A stretch of DNA of 64,000 bases from Dyadobacter sp. CY323 (GTDB lineage Bacteria; Bacteroidota; Bacteroidia; Cytophagales; Spirosomataceae): assembly GCF_021390245.1 (NCBI RefSeq), contig NZ_JAJUXH010000023.1, positions 1-64,000 on the forward strand, written 5' to 3'. A program made the translations under genes and the position numbers. Positions 43,327 through 51,774 of the stretch are shown piece after piece; position 1 is the stretch's first letter; the number at the start of each line of letters is the position of its first letter. Below the pieces are notes generated by a model. It made no database searches, had not been told where the DNA came from, and saw only the letters and a list, made by a program, of their open reading frames with translations.

Positions 43327-44796
43327 TTATTCTTCATTTCCTGCCCGCAATTTCATGATAAGGTCTGTTTTAAGATCGAAAAGCTCCTTTTCCAGCCCAA
43401 CCGGGTACGTGTGGGGATTCACAAATCTTTTAATGCCTTTATAAAAATGCGAAAGCTGGTTTTGCACCCTTTCCCGCGCTTCGTGAATGGAAGGCAACGC
43501 ATAGATCAGCGCTCCTTTTGCGAAGATAGGCACAAGCAGGTCCTCATACTGGGTAGACTCGGGAAACGATCGGTTTTTTGTAAAATCATAAGGATCGACC
43601 ATCGTTGCTTTTCCAATCAATGGCGATTCAATGTGAAAGATCATATCCGAGACAAAACCTTTGGAATCTTTAAACCTCCGGACTTGCTGAATGCCCGGCG
43701 TAGAAACTTTAATGGCCTGCTCTGATAATTTCAACTTATAATCCCATTCGCCGTTTTCGGATTTTATCGCGGCAAGTTTATAAACTCCGCCCAGTGCTGG
43801 CTGGTCGAATGCCGTAACCAGTTTTGTTCCAATGCCCCAGATGTCGATCTTGGCGCCCTGGATTTTAAGACTGTCCATGATGTATTCGTCCAGATCATTG
43901 CTCGCTACGATACTGGTTTTTTTGAAACCAGTATCGTCAAGCATTTTCCTCGCTTCAATACTCAAATAAGCCAGATCCCCGGAATCAAGGCGAATGCCAC
44001 TCAAATGGTATCCTTTCGCTTCCAACTGCTCTCCCACCCTGATCGCATGCCGGACACCATTCAAAGAATCGTATGTATCGACCAACAGAGTAACATTATT
44101 TGGCATATACCTGGCATAAGTCTCAAACGCATCCAGCTCAGTATCAAACGACATCACCCAACTGTGCGCGTGCGTGCCTTTCACAGGAATTCCATAAAGC
44201 TTGCCGGCCAACACATTTGAAGTGGCATCAAAACCTCCGATGTATGCGGCCCGGCTGGCTGTAACGCCACCGTCTGGCCCCTGCGCGCGGCGCAAACCGA
44301 ACTCCAATAACGTATCTTCCCCGGCGACCAGCCGCATCCGCGCGGCTTTGGTAGCGATGAGCGATTGAAAATTGATGAGGTTCAATAAAGGTGTTTCCAG
44401 TAACTGGCATTGAAGAATCGGTCCCTGGATCCTAAGTAACGGTTCATTTGGGAAAACTACGGTTCCTTCCGGAATCGCGTGAATGCTGCATTGCAGCTCC
44501 ATGTTTTTGAGATATTCGAGAAAACCGGGCTCAAATAGCTTATTGCCATCATTTCCGGTGAGCGAGCCAATGTAATCCAGGTCCTCATCGCTGAAATGGA
44601 ACTCATTCAGGTAATCAATAACGCTGTTTAATCCACAAGTAATTGTAAATCCACCCTGAAAAGGATTTTTTCGGAAATAGAGATTAAAAACCGATTCTTG
44701 CTCCGCTTTCCCCGCTTTCCAGTAACCATATGCCATGGTCAGCTGGTACAAATCGGTTAGTAAACTTAAAGACGTGCCATAAAGCTTGTTGATCAT
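43327..44796 (-). CDS. pncB: Nicotinate phosphoribosyltransferase
   Basis: A 489-residue NAPRTase that makes nicotinate mononucleotide in NAD salvage. Conserved blocks: LTDLYQLTMAYGYWK (N-terminus), FGLRRAQGPDGG (substrate site), VKGTHAHSWVMSF (catalytic His region) and the phosphate-binding SGIRLDSGDLAYLS. Length is typical of the longer class. It is on the same strand and 15 nt upstream of DUF3820. Confidence 0.95.
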   Translation of the reverse strand: MINKLYGTSLSLLTDLYQLTMAYGYWKAGKAEQESVFNLYFRKNPFQGGFTITCGLNSVIDYLNEFHFSDEDLDYIGSLTGNDGNKLFEPGFLEYLKNMELQCSIHAIPEGTVVFPNEPLLRIQGPILQCQLLETPLLNLINFQSLIATKAARMRLVAGEDTLLEFGLRRAQGPDGGVTASRAAYIGGFDATSNVLAGKLYGIPVKGTHAHSWVMSFDTELDAFETYARYMPNNVTLLVDTYDSLNGVRHAIRVGEQLEAKGYHLSGIRLDSGDLAYLSIEARKMLDDTGFKKTSIVASNDLDEYIMDSLKIQGAKIDIWGIGTKLVTAFDQPALGGVYKLAAIKSENGEWDYKLKLSEQAIKVSTPGIQQVRRFKDSKGFVSDMIFHIESPLIGKATMVDPYDFTKNRSFPESTQYEDLLVPIFAKGALIYALPSIHEARERVQNQLSHFYKGIKRFVNPHTYPVGLEKELFDLKTDLIMKLRAGNEE

Positions 44797-44823
44797 TCCG
44801 CATCAGTTGATGAATTGAAGCTT

Positions 44824-46308
44824 CTAAATCGCTTCGAGGATCCGCTCGATAGCCACCTGATAGCCGATCTTTTCTTTCAAGTCACTGATTGCCACACGCT
44901 CCTGCTCCATGGTATCGCGATGTCTGATTGTGACGGTGTCATCTTCCATCGTCTGGTAATCCACGGCAATGCAAAACGGCGTTCCGATCAAATCCTGGCG
45001 CGTATACCGTTTTCCAATTGCCGCACCATCGTCATAGGTTGTACGGAACGACGATTTCAACGAATTTGCGATCGCCTGCGCTTTTTCAGCTAGCCCATCT
45101 TTTTTAACCAAAGGAAGTACTGCGGCCTTGAATGGCGCCAGGGCCGGATGCAATTTCAGATACGTTCTCTCTTTTTCGTTCTCACCTTCACCAACCGTTT
45201 CCCTGGTATATGCATTACAAAAAGCGGCGAGGAACAACCTGTCCGCACCTACCGAAGTTTCTACCACGTAAGGAATGTAATTTCCGTATGGTTTTCCATT
45301 TTCATCCAGGTCCGAATCGAAATATTGCTGTTTCTTTTTCGACAATTCCTGATGGTTCCGAAGATCAAAATCGGTACGGGAGTGGATACCTTCCATTTCA
45401 CGGAAACCAAATGGGAACTGATATTCAATGTCAACCGCTGCATTGGCATAATGCGCCAGCTTTTCGTGATCATGGAATTTTAGCTTTTCAGCCGGCAGAC
45501 CGATCGCCTTATGGAATTTCATACGCGCCTCTTTCCACGATTCGTACCACGCCATTTCAGTACCCGGACGAATAAAAAACTGCATTTCCATTTGTTCAAA
45601 TTCCCGCATCCGGAATGTAAACTGGCGCGCCACAATTTCGTTCCTAAATGCCTTTCCTATTTGAGCTATACCGAAAGGAATCTTCATTCTTCCGCTTTTC
45701 TGCACATTCAGGAAGTTTACAAAGATCCCCTGAGCAGTTTCCGGACGTAGATAAATTAAATTGGAATCTTCTGCAACAGAACCTACCTGCGTACTGAACA
45801 TCAGATTGAACTGACGAACTTCCGTCCAGTTGGTAGTCCCGGAAACCGGGCATTTAATATTTTCAGAAATGATCAGCTCACGTACCCCATTCAAATCCTC
45901 GGCGCTGAGCAACCTTCCCATTTCAGCCAGCAATGCCTGCGCTTTCTCTGAATTTCCCTCAGCTTCATATTGTTCCGCTTTTCCTTCCAGAAGCTGATCG
46001 GCACGGTACCTTTTTTTTGAATCCTTGTTATCGATCATCGGATCGTTGAAACCGTCCACGTGCCCCGATGCTTTCCAGGTCAGCGGGTGCATGAAAATCG
46101 CCGCATCGATCCCGACAATATTGTCGTGAAGCTGCGTCATGGCCTTCCACCACGCTGCTTTCAGGTTATTTTTAAGCTCTACGCCGTTTTGACCATAATC
46201 GTAAACGGCTTGCAATCCATCATATATTTCAGAAGAGGGGAACACAAAACCGTATTCCTTGGCATGTCCGACAATGTCTTGTAAAGAAGTAGCAGGTGCT
46301 TGGTTCAT
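44824..46308 (-). CDS. glyS: Glycine--tRNA ligase
   Basis: A 494-residue class II synthetase of the alpha2 (eukaryote/archaea-type) form that Bacteroidetes use instead of GlyQS alpha-beta. Motif 2-type sequences FRNEIVARQFTFRMREFEQME and motif 3-type sequence GVSVGADRLF-like (VETSVGADRLFLA) are present, as is the anticodon-binding C-terminal domain (VLPLVKKDG, TYDDGAAIGKRYTRQD). It is followed downstream by pncB on the same strand (27-nt gap). Confidence 0.95.
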   Translation of the reverse strand: MNQAPATSLQDIVGHAKEYGFVFPSSEIYDGLQAVYDYGQNGVELKNNLKAAWWKAMTQLHDNIVGIDAAIFMHPLTWKASGHVDGFNDPMIDNKDSKKRYRADQLLEGKAEQYEAEGNSEKAQALLAEMGRLLSAEDLNGVRELIISENIKCPVSGTTNWTEVRQFNLMFSTQVGSVAEDSNLIYLRPETAQGIFVNFLNVQKSGRMKIPFGIAQIGKAFRNEIVARQFTFRMREFEQMEMQFFIRPGTEMAWYESWKEARMKFHKAIGLPAEKLKFHDHEKLAHYANAAVDIEYQFPFGFREMEGIHSRTDFDLRNHQELSKKKQQYFDSDLDENGKPYGNYIPYVVETSVGADRLFLAAFCNAYTRETVGEGENEKERTYLKLHPALAPFKAAVLPLVKKDGLAEKAQAIANSLKSSFRTTYDDGAAIGKRYTRQDLIGTPFCIAVDYQTMEDDTVTIRHRDTMEQERVAISDLKEKIGYQVAIERILEAI

Positions 46309-46440
46309 TCTATTTGGTTAAATCAATAAGAAAAAATGAATAATAAATCCATCAAAATCATGAATTTGGCAAAATTAGGGAATTTGATGGCAATGCGTAT
46401 TTCCTTCACTGGTAAATGATCAGGTATTACGCATTTGAAC

Positions 46441-46537
46441 TTGTTCAGCAGCCCGAACAAAATGTTCGCAACCGAACACTATAAACGCTAATAGATTAAT
46501 CAATTAATTGAAATTCAGTATAGTTATAGAATGGCAC
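46441..46537 (+). promoter_or_regulatory. Palindromic operator cluster and TGGCAC before the first MacB-type permease
   Basis: Alternating half-sites TTGTTC (46441-46446), CGAACA (46454-46459), TGTTCG (46463-46468) and CGAACA (46473-46478); the last pair is TGTTCG-N4-CGAACA. TGGCAC at 46532-46537 lies about 55 nt downstream, as for a sigma-54 -24 element, but the -12 GC is not seen (TTTA instead). A related arrangement occurs before the ABC ATPase at 58841-58972. The 291-nt gap 46309-46599 contains no gene. Confidence 0.4.
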
Positions 46538-46599
46538 ATTAATTTATATTAATGACATATCACGAAAGATCTGTTCCTAACTAATTAAACTTAAATGCC

Positions 46600-48990
46600 A
46601 TGTTCTTAAACTACATCAAAATAGCCGTCCGAAACTTCCGGAACCAAAGATTATTCAGCAGCCTCAATGTGATCGGGTTGGGAATCGGCATGGCTGCGGT
46701 TTGGTTAATGGTACTTTATGTGGCGGATGAACTCAGTTACGACCGTTTTCACGAAAAATCGGATCGGATCTTCCGGGTTGTTCACGAAGCTAAATGGCCG
46801 ACAGGCGGTTTCAAATTAGCACCCACATCCGCACCCTACGCTCCGGCATTGGCGAATGATTATCCCGAAATTGAAAAGACGGTGCGGATCCATCCAGAGG
46901 GCGGCGGGAAAGTTTCCTTCAAAGAAAAGACGATTGAGGCTGGTGATATGTACTTCTCCGACGCCGCTATTTTTGAGATTTTCTCCTATCCCTTTTTATC
47001 TGGAGATCCCAAGTCTGCATTACAAGGTTCTCAGAAAATTGTTTTGACCAAAACCTTGGCGGAAAAGCTTTTTGGAGACGCTTCCAAGGCATTAGGGCAA
47101 ACGGTTTTATTCTCAAATAACTTTCCAAATACGGTTTCCGGCGTCATTGCCGACATACCGGAGAATTCTCACCTGCATTTCAGCGCATTACGTTCCTTAC
47201 CCGAAAACTACACAGCCGGCTGGCAGCAATCTGAACTCTACACCTATGTTTTATTAAAGAAAGATGTTGATTATCAAAAGTTTGAGACAAAACTAGCAGG
47301 CTTTTTCCCGAAATATCTGAAAAAAGAAATCGGTAATGTGGACTATAAACTCAGGTTACAACCACTCACCTCAATCCATTTATATTCACACCTCGATTAC
47401 GAAATCAGCGCGAATGGAAATATCAATACCATTTACATTTTTTCAGTGGTCGCCGCGCTGATCCTTCTCATTGCCTGCATTAACTACGTGAACCTCTATA
47501 CCGCGCGTTCCATGAAACGCATTCGCGAGGTTGGCGTTCGGAAAGCGATTGGCTCCCAGCGTTTTCAGTTGGTCGGACAGTTTCTCACAGAATCTTTTAT
47601 AATGACGTTTCTCGCTGGATGTGTCGGGGTTTTAATGATAAAAATTGCGTTGCCGTTCTTTAATGAACTTGCCAATAAATCATTGACGATCGATTACAAC
47701 GGCTGGCCTACGGTTTTTGTAGCGTCTGCATTTATCGTATTCATTGGCCTGGTGAGCGGTTTTTATCCGGCGGTAATGCTATCGGGATATCGTCCGGTTT
47801 CTGCACTGAAAGGACAGTTCGGGAGTAAAGCGGGTGGCAATCAATTTCGGCAATCGCTGGTCGTATTCCAGTTTGCCGCGACCGTCGTGATGATCGCCTG
47901 CTCGGGAATTGTGTACCGCCAATTGCATTATGTAAACCACAAAAATCTCGGCTTTAACAAAGACCAGGTACTGACTTTCCATATCGACAAAGACGAACCA
48001 AGAAATCAGATTCGCGCGATCAAAGAAAAACTGACGCAAAGCCCATTGATCGAAAGCGCCGCCTCGGCGAGTAACCCATTGGGAAACAACAGCATGGGTG
48101 CAACTGGATTGTTCATCGAAACGGAAACTGGCGAGATGCCGTCTTCCACGCAGATCATCCAGAAATTTTCAGCCGATGGGGATTATTTACAGACATTGGA
48201 AATCAAGTTATTACAGGGAAGAAACTTTCAGGAGGATTCTCCGGCCGACCTGTTTGGAGCTGTTTTGGTCAATGAAGCATTTGTCAGGAAACAAGGATGG
48301 GAAAATCCATTGGGCAAGCGGATCCATTATTTTATAGATCAAGTGGGTAACACCAAAGAGGCGAAAGTGATAGGCGTTGTCAAGGATTTCCACACTTATT
48401 CACTTCAACACAAGATTGAGCCATTAATGATCCAGCTTCCGGAAGCATCTGATAAAGACAATGTGTATGTGCGGATCCAGCCGGAAAAAACAAAAGAAGC
48501 CCTGGCTTACATCAGCGCTGCCTACAAGCAATTTGATCCCGAAGCAAAACTTGACTTTCACTTCCTGGACGAAAATTTTTCAAAACAATATCAATCGGAA
48601 CAGCGGCAGGGACGGGTACTACTTTCATTTTCCGTACTCGCCGTATTGATCGCCTGCCTGGGATTATTCGGCCTGGCAGCATTTGCCGCCGAAGCACGCA
48701 CCAAGGAGATCGCTGTCAGAAAAGTACTCGGAGCGAGCGTTCGAAATGTGGTAATGCTGCTATCCGGGGATTTTGTTAAACTGGTACTCATCGCCATTTC
48801 CATCGGCACTCCGGTGGCAGCCTATGCCATGCATAAATGGCTGCAAAACTTCGAATATCGGGAGAACCTATCCTGGTGGATTTTTGCCGTGGCCGGTCTG
48901 ATCGCCATTGTCATCGCCGTAACAACCGTCAGCTTCCAGGCGCTGAAAGCGGCGATAACGAATCCAGTGAAGTCGCTACGGACGGAATAG
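46600..48990 (+). CDS. MacB/FtsX-type ABC transporter permease
   Basis: A 796-residue permease: N-terminal TM (about 20-42), large MacB periplasmic domain (about 45-275), three TMs (280-400, with ARSMKRIREVGVRKAIGSQRF, the FtsX coupling motif), a second periplasmic domain and three C-terminal TMs (from about 685, with AARTKEIAVRKVLGASV-like repeat). The two coupling loops EVGVRKAIGS and EIAVRKVLGAS bind the ATPase. This two-FtsX arrangement is typical of the Bacteroidetes permeases of the 800-residue class; no ATPase gene adjoins this copy. The stop is immediately followed by heptamer element A. Confidence 0.92.
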   Translation: MFLNYIKIAVRNFRNQRLFSSLNVIGLGIGMAAVWLMVLYVADELSYDRFHEKSDRIFRVVHEAKWPTGGFKLAPTSAPYAPALANDYPEIEKTVRIHPEGGGKVSFKEKTIEAGDMYFSDAAIFEIFSYPFLSGDPKSALQGSQKIVLTKTLAEKLFGDASKALGQTVLFSNNFPNTVSGVIADIPENSHLHFSALRSLPENYTAGWQQSELYTYVLLKKDVDYQKFETKLAGFFPKYLKKEIGNVDYKLRLQPLTSIHLYSHLDYEISANGNINTIYIFSVVAALILLIACINYVNLYTARSMKRIREVGVRKAIGSQRFQLVGQFLTESFIMTFLAGCVGVLMIKIALPFFNELANKSLTIDYNGWPTVFVASAFIVFIGLVSGFYPAVMLSGYRPVSALKGQFGSKAGGNQFRQSLVVFQFAATVVMIACSGIVYRQLHYVNHKNLGFNKDQVLTFHIDKDEPRNQIRAIKEKLTQSPLIESAASASNPLGNNSMGATGLFIETETGEMPSSTQIIQKFSADGDYLQTLEIKLLQGRNFQEDSPADLFGAVLVNEAFVRKQGWENPLGKRIHYFIDQVGNTKEAKVIGVVKDFHTYSLQHKIEPLMIQLPEASDKDNVYVRIQPEKTKEALAYISAAYKQFDPEAKLDFHFLDENFSKQYQSEQRQGRVLLSFSVLAVLIACLGLFGLAAFAAEARTKEIAVRKVLGASVRNVVMLLSGDFVKLVLIAISIGTPVAAYAMHKWLQNFEYRENLSWWIFAVAGLIAIVIAVTTVSFQALKAAITNPVKSLRTE

Positions 48991-49043
48991 TCGGCAGTCG
49001 GCTTTCGGCTTTCGAAATTTGATTGCCGATGGCCGACTGCCGA
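48991..49043. repeat. Heptamer-built inverted repeat, element A
   Basis: Left arm TCGGCAGTCGGCTTTCGGC (48991-49009) and right arm GCCGATGGCCGACTGCCGA (49025-49043), two mismatches in 19 bp, loop TTTCGAAATTTGATT. Each arm is three copies of a 7-mer (TCGGCNN / GCCGANN). It fills the entire space between the permease stop (48990) and the stop of the convergent lipoprotein gene (49045). Confidence 0.85.
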
Positions 49044-49044
49044 C

Positions 49045-49494
49045 TTATATCGGACTGCCGTTCGTATTTACATTGTAAATCGGGTTCTTTTTAACGAGCA
49101 TACTGTCAACTTTATAACTCATTGGTCCGGTACCATACAAATCATTAAAAGTGATATTTTCATCAACCAGCTTTTTGAGTATTAATTCATCGACATCCTC
49201 GTATTGCCTTGCCCAACCACTTCCTGGGTCACCGCAAACAGTAAGCAGTCCAAGAATAGGTGCGAAATGCAGAATAAACCGACCATGTTTCTTAGAGATA
49301 ACTTCATAACCCTGTCCATCTTTAAACCTACTAGTGACATAGTGCTCGTACAATCTGCTAACTGCTTGTGATCGTTGGGTTTCCATATCATCCTCTTTTA
49401 GATAAAGCGTTCTGATTAAAGGGTCAACTTTGTCAAAACAGCCTGTCAAACAGGCACATATAAATATTAAGACAAAGACAATTCTTATTTTCAT
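49045..49494 (-). CDS. Lipoprotein X1 (paralogue of the gene at 50271)
   Basis: A 149-residue lipoprotein, lipobox LTGC (Cys19), with start MKIRIVF. The mature part has a helical block (DDMETQRSQAVSRLYEHYVTS), then EVISKKHGRFILHFAPILGLLTVCGDPGSGWARQYEDVDE and ends in YNVNTNGSPI. It is clearly homologous to the 149-residue product at 50271-50720 (shared ETxRxxA..LYxHY, GRFILxFxPxLxxLTVCGDPGSGWxRQYxxVDE, YxVNTNGSP). No outside family recognised. A truncated DUF6973-like remnant lies just upstream, as the intact pair does for the paralogue. Confidence 0.75.
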   Translation of the reverse strand: MKIRIVFVLIFICACLTGCFDKVDPLIRTLYLKEDDMETQRSQAVSRLYEHYVTSRFKDGQGYEVISKKHGRFILHFAPILGLLTVCGDPGSGWARQYEDVDELILKKLVDENITFNDLYGTGPMSYKVDSMLVKKNPIYNVNTNGSPI

Positions 49495-49516
49495 ATTGAT
49501 GCTGATTTGAATTTTT

Positions 49517-49545
49517 AAGGCTGGAAAAATCGTTCTTCCAGCCTT
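49517..49545. other. Hairpin between the remnant and lipoprotein X1
   Basis: Perfect 10-bp stem AAGGCTGGAA (49517-49526) / TTCCAGCCTT (49536-49545). It lies in the upstream region of X1 (start 49494) without a clear T-run on the minus strand, so it may be a regulatory hairpin or the rest of a terminator. Confidence 0.4.
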
Positions 49546-49568
49546 ATTTATTGATCCTCATTCATTCA

Positions 49569-49728
49569 CTATTCTACATGCACCAAATGCTGATGTACCC
49601 CATACATATTATTGTAAAGATTATTCCATGTGTTGCCATTGTCCCCTCCATGCCAATTCTAAGATAACCGTCACTGGCTGCAAAGAACTTGAATTTGCTT
49701 TTGAAGACATTGTAGTGACTATGTCATT
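49569..49728 (-). pseudogene. Truncated DUF6973-like lipoprotein remnant (C-terminal part)
   Basis: On the minus strand the frame reads NDIVTTMSSKANSSS and, after a shift, NTWNNLYNNMYGVHQHLVHVE before a TAG at 49569-49571. The same peptides end the gene at 50798-51453 (NDIVTTMVSKANSSP, VWNNLFNNMYGQHQHLVH), and the DNA is similar over about 150 bp. Homology stops at 49728, where heptamer element B begins. The upstream part of the gene is missing. Confidence 0.75.
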
Positions 49729-49771
49729 AGCAGTCGGCGGTCGAAGTTTCAATGCGGATAGCCGACTGCCA
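49729..49771. repeat. Heptamer-type inverted repeat, element B
   Basis: CAGTCGGC (49731-49738) / GCCGACTG (49761-49768), a perfect 8-bp inverted repeat that extends imperfectly on both sides, with a loop (TCGAAGTTTCAAT) like those of elements A and D. It begins at the point where similarity of the DUF6973-like remnant ends and finishes next to the stop (49772) of the following leftward gene. Confidence 0.75.
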
Positions 49772-50191
49772 CTACTGCCGTTTGTTATAAACGAAAATTG
49801 CAGAATCCTTCAACTCGATCCAGAAGAATTCCTGCGTTTTAACTCCGTTAATGGAGCCAAACTCTTTGCTTATCATCTCACTGTTTACATTAACTGCCTT
49901 TATTTCAAATAGGCCTTGCTTTGCATTTTTAATTTTCCCTAAATCTACGGTTACCGCATAACTTGTATCGCTTGGCCTGTTTACCGGAGAATTTAATTCC
50001 ATTAAAGCTTCTGTAGAGTCCAAATAGCTTGTACTCGGGGATAATTCCTTTGCATAAACTGTAATTTTTGAGTAATGCGTTTGTCCAATATTCTTTAGAG
50101 AGAACATGACATTTTCTTCTCCATCATCGAATGTGATGCAAGAAGTGCAGATAAAAAGACTCAATACAATCAGGTTGCTTTTCATGAGCAT
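49772..50191 (-). CDS. Lipoprotein Z, unknown function
   Basis: A 139-residue lipoprotein; MLMKSN or, two codons in, MKSNLIV may be the start; lipobox CTSC. The mature part looks like a small beta-sandwich (VMFSLKNIGQTHYSKITVYAKEL, YAVTVDLGKIKNAKQGLFEIKAVNV). No similarity to its neighbours is visible. It lies alone between heptamer elements B and C, with its stop adjacent to B. Confidence 0.7.
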   Translation of the reverse strand: MLMKSNLIVLSLFICTSCITFDDGEENVMFSLKNIGQTHYSKITVYAKELSPSTSYLDSTEALMELNSPVNRPSDTSYAVTVDLGKIKNAKQGLFEIKAVNVNSEMISKEFGSINGVKTQEFFWIELKDSAIFVYNKRQ

Positions 50192-50215
50192 GGTGGTTTT
50201 TAAAGTAATGACCTA

Positions 50216-50270
50216 CCGGCGGTCGGCAACAAGCTATCGGCTTTCGGTTTTATCGATAGCCGATAGCCTT
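50216..50270. repeat. Heptamer-type inverted repeat, element C
   Basis: GCTATCGGC (50233-50241) / GCCGATAGC (50259-50267), perfect 9-bp arms, with further TCGGC heptamers at 50223. It spans from behind the start of lipoprotein Z to the stop of lipoprotein X2 (50271). Confidence 0.75.
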
Positions 50271-50720
50271 TCAAATCGATGGGCTGCCGTTTGTGTTTAC
50301 CCGGTAAATGGGGCTTTTTCTGGTGAGCAAACTATCGATCAGGCTACTTCGGGGCCCAAAACCTGCCAAATCCTCAATGGAAATCTGTTCGTCCACGAGT
50401 CTTTTCAGCAACGTTTCGTCAACATTCTGATATTGTCTTGACCACCCGCTACCTGGATCACCACAGACAGTTAAAAAATTCAAGACAGGTGAAAAATTCA
50501 AAATGAACCGACCATTCTTCTTGCAAACAACCTCATAGGCTTCCCGATTTTTTGTACTCTTCTGATAATGTTTATAAAGTTCATTAAGTGCGTCTTTTCG
50601 GGCTGTTTCTCGATCTTCATTCTTGATAAAAAGAGTATCAACGCCAATATCAATATCCTGATCACACGCTGATAAAAAGGAAATTAGTGCTATTATCAGG
50701 AAAACAACTTTTGGTTTCAT
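50271..50720 (-). CDS. Lipoprotein X2 (paralogue of X1)
   Basis: Start chosen at the ATG of MKPKVVFL (50720), because it opens a signal peptide with a lipobox LSAC (Cys19); a longer frame from 50765 has no signal. The 149-residue product shares with X1 the blocks RxxALNELYKHY, GRFILNFSPVLNFLTVCGDPGSGWSRQYQNVDE and YRVNTNGSPS. It follows the DUF6973-like gene after 77 nt on the same strand, the same distance as between the remnant and X1. Confidence 0.75.
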   Translation of the reverse strand: MKPKVVFLIIALISFLSACDQDIDIGVDTLFIKNEDRETARKDALNELYKHYQKSTKNREAYEVVCKKNGRFILNFSPVLNFLTVCGDPGSGWSRQYQNVDETLLKRLVDEQISIEDLAGFGPRSSLIDSLLTRKSPIYRVNTNGSPSI

Positions 50721-50797
50721 ATTTATAATTTTTTGATTTAAAAATTCCCAGCTGGCTGAGTTCAAGCGCCAGCGGAGTGACCAGGCCTTATAGTATT

Positions 50798-51453
50798 TTA
50801 CGGTAACAAATGAACTAAATGCTGATGTTGTCCATACATATTATTAAAGAGGTTATTCCATACTGTGGCATTATCGCCTCCATGAAGATTAAGTATAGCT
50901 GCTCTTAATAAAAGCGGACTCGAATTTGCCTTTGAAACCATTGTAGTGACTATGTCATTCGAATCAGGCATTTTTCTAAAAGGTCCAATACCCCATTTCG
51001 TTTCATTTTCCATCCAAACCCTGGCAGACATATTATTGTGGAGATCCATTGCAGCTTGATCTGAGTGAATTTGATTACCACTATTATCCTGTTCATGTTT
51101 TGAAGTTCCGTCCTGGGTAAAATCGATCGCTTGATTTTCGCTTGCCGGCGAGCCTTTTAAAATGTAACGGATAGATAATGCATTCCAGGTCACGTGGCTT
51201 GAATGCATTCGCTTTGGTATCCTCACTGTTAACTCCGTAAATCGTAATATTCGTCGAAATCTTCCAGGGATTGATCAAATAACTCTTTTGGAAAACTTGA
51301 CTGAATCGAGACCATCTCTCCCCGAAAGTCCAGCAGCTCCGTTTTAGCAGCTGAATTGCCGCTGATTTCCTTTTGAATTTCTCTCTCTTCACAAGAAAAA
51401 AGCGTAAATCCAAATACCGATAATGCGAGAATGCATCTTAAACCATTTTGCAT
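50798..51453 (-). pseudogene. Frameshifted DUF6973-like lipoprotein gene (Y)
   Basis: The minus-strand gene begins at 51453 with a signal peptide and lipobox FSC and continues to YYDLRS, where a stop ends that frame at 51229. A second frame continues IYGVNSEDTKANAFK, and a third gives VTWNALSIRYILKGSP and on to the end at 50798, including SDQAAMDLHNNMSARVWMEN, a motif of DUF6973 proteins. So at least two frameshifts (about 51235 and about 51196) break one gene of about 215 codons. Frames 50798-51226 and 51229-51453 taken separately are not good genes. The DUF6973 call rests on the DLHNN motif and the layout. Confidence 0.7.
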
Positions 51454-51500
51454 AAATTTGTTTTGGTTAGATAATGAACAATTATTTAAACTGCTTACGA

Positions 51501-51541
51501 TCTCACCCTTCCGACGCCAATCCGGGGGTGGGATTTTTTTT
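51501..51541 (+). terminator. Terminator-like hairpin with no obvious upstream plus-strand gene
   Basis: TCTCACCC (51501-51508) pairs with GGGTGGGA (51526-51533) and a run of T follows. It would end a rightward transcript, but all genes just to the left are leftward. The rest of the gap 51454-51774 holds element D and no gene. Confidence 0.5.
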
Positions 51542-51648
51542 GCAATGTATATGCTATTGTTACACTAACTATTGCGAAAAAGAGTCGAATTATTTATCGG
51601 ATAGTAGGAAATAATCAAACGGTAAATAATTTGTAATAAGGGTAAAAC

Positions 51649-51705
51649 GGCGGTCGGCAATCGGCTTTCGACGTTTGATTGCCGACTGCCGATTGCCGAT
51701 TGCCC
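51649..51705. repeat. Heptamer-built inverted repeat, element D
   Basis: Left TCGGCAATCGGC (51654-51665) matches right GCCGATTGCCGA (51688-51699) exactly; the right arm continues as four heptamers GCCGAYT. Loop TTTCGACGTTTGATT is nearly identical to that of element A. It lies 70 nt before the second MacB-type permease. Confidence 0.85.
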
Positions 51706-51774
51706 ATAAGTTAAAAATCGTTAAACGATGCAGACTTAAACCAGGGCATTCTGAAATTTGGCTAGTTTTAAGGC

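Noticed and set aside
46532..46552. A sigma-54 promoter called as certain before the first permease
   Set aside because: TGGCAC is there, but the -12 element reads TTTA, not the GC-containing consensus; kept only as a tentative regulatory region.
50798..51226. The 142-codon leftward frame as an independent gene with GTG start
   Set aside because: It has no signal peptide of its own and its start lies inside the same gene as the lipobox-bearing frame that ends at 51229; three frames together give one coherent protein.
48991..51705. A true integron with attC sites
   Set aside because: No integron integrase in the window and no R-box-like core (GTTRRRY) in the palindromes; only the array-like layout is similar.
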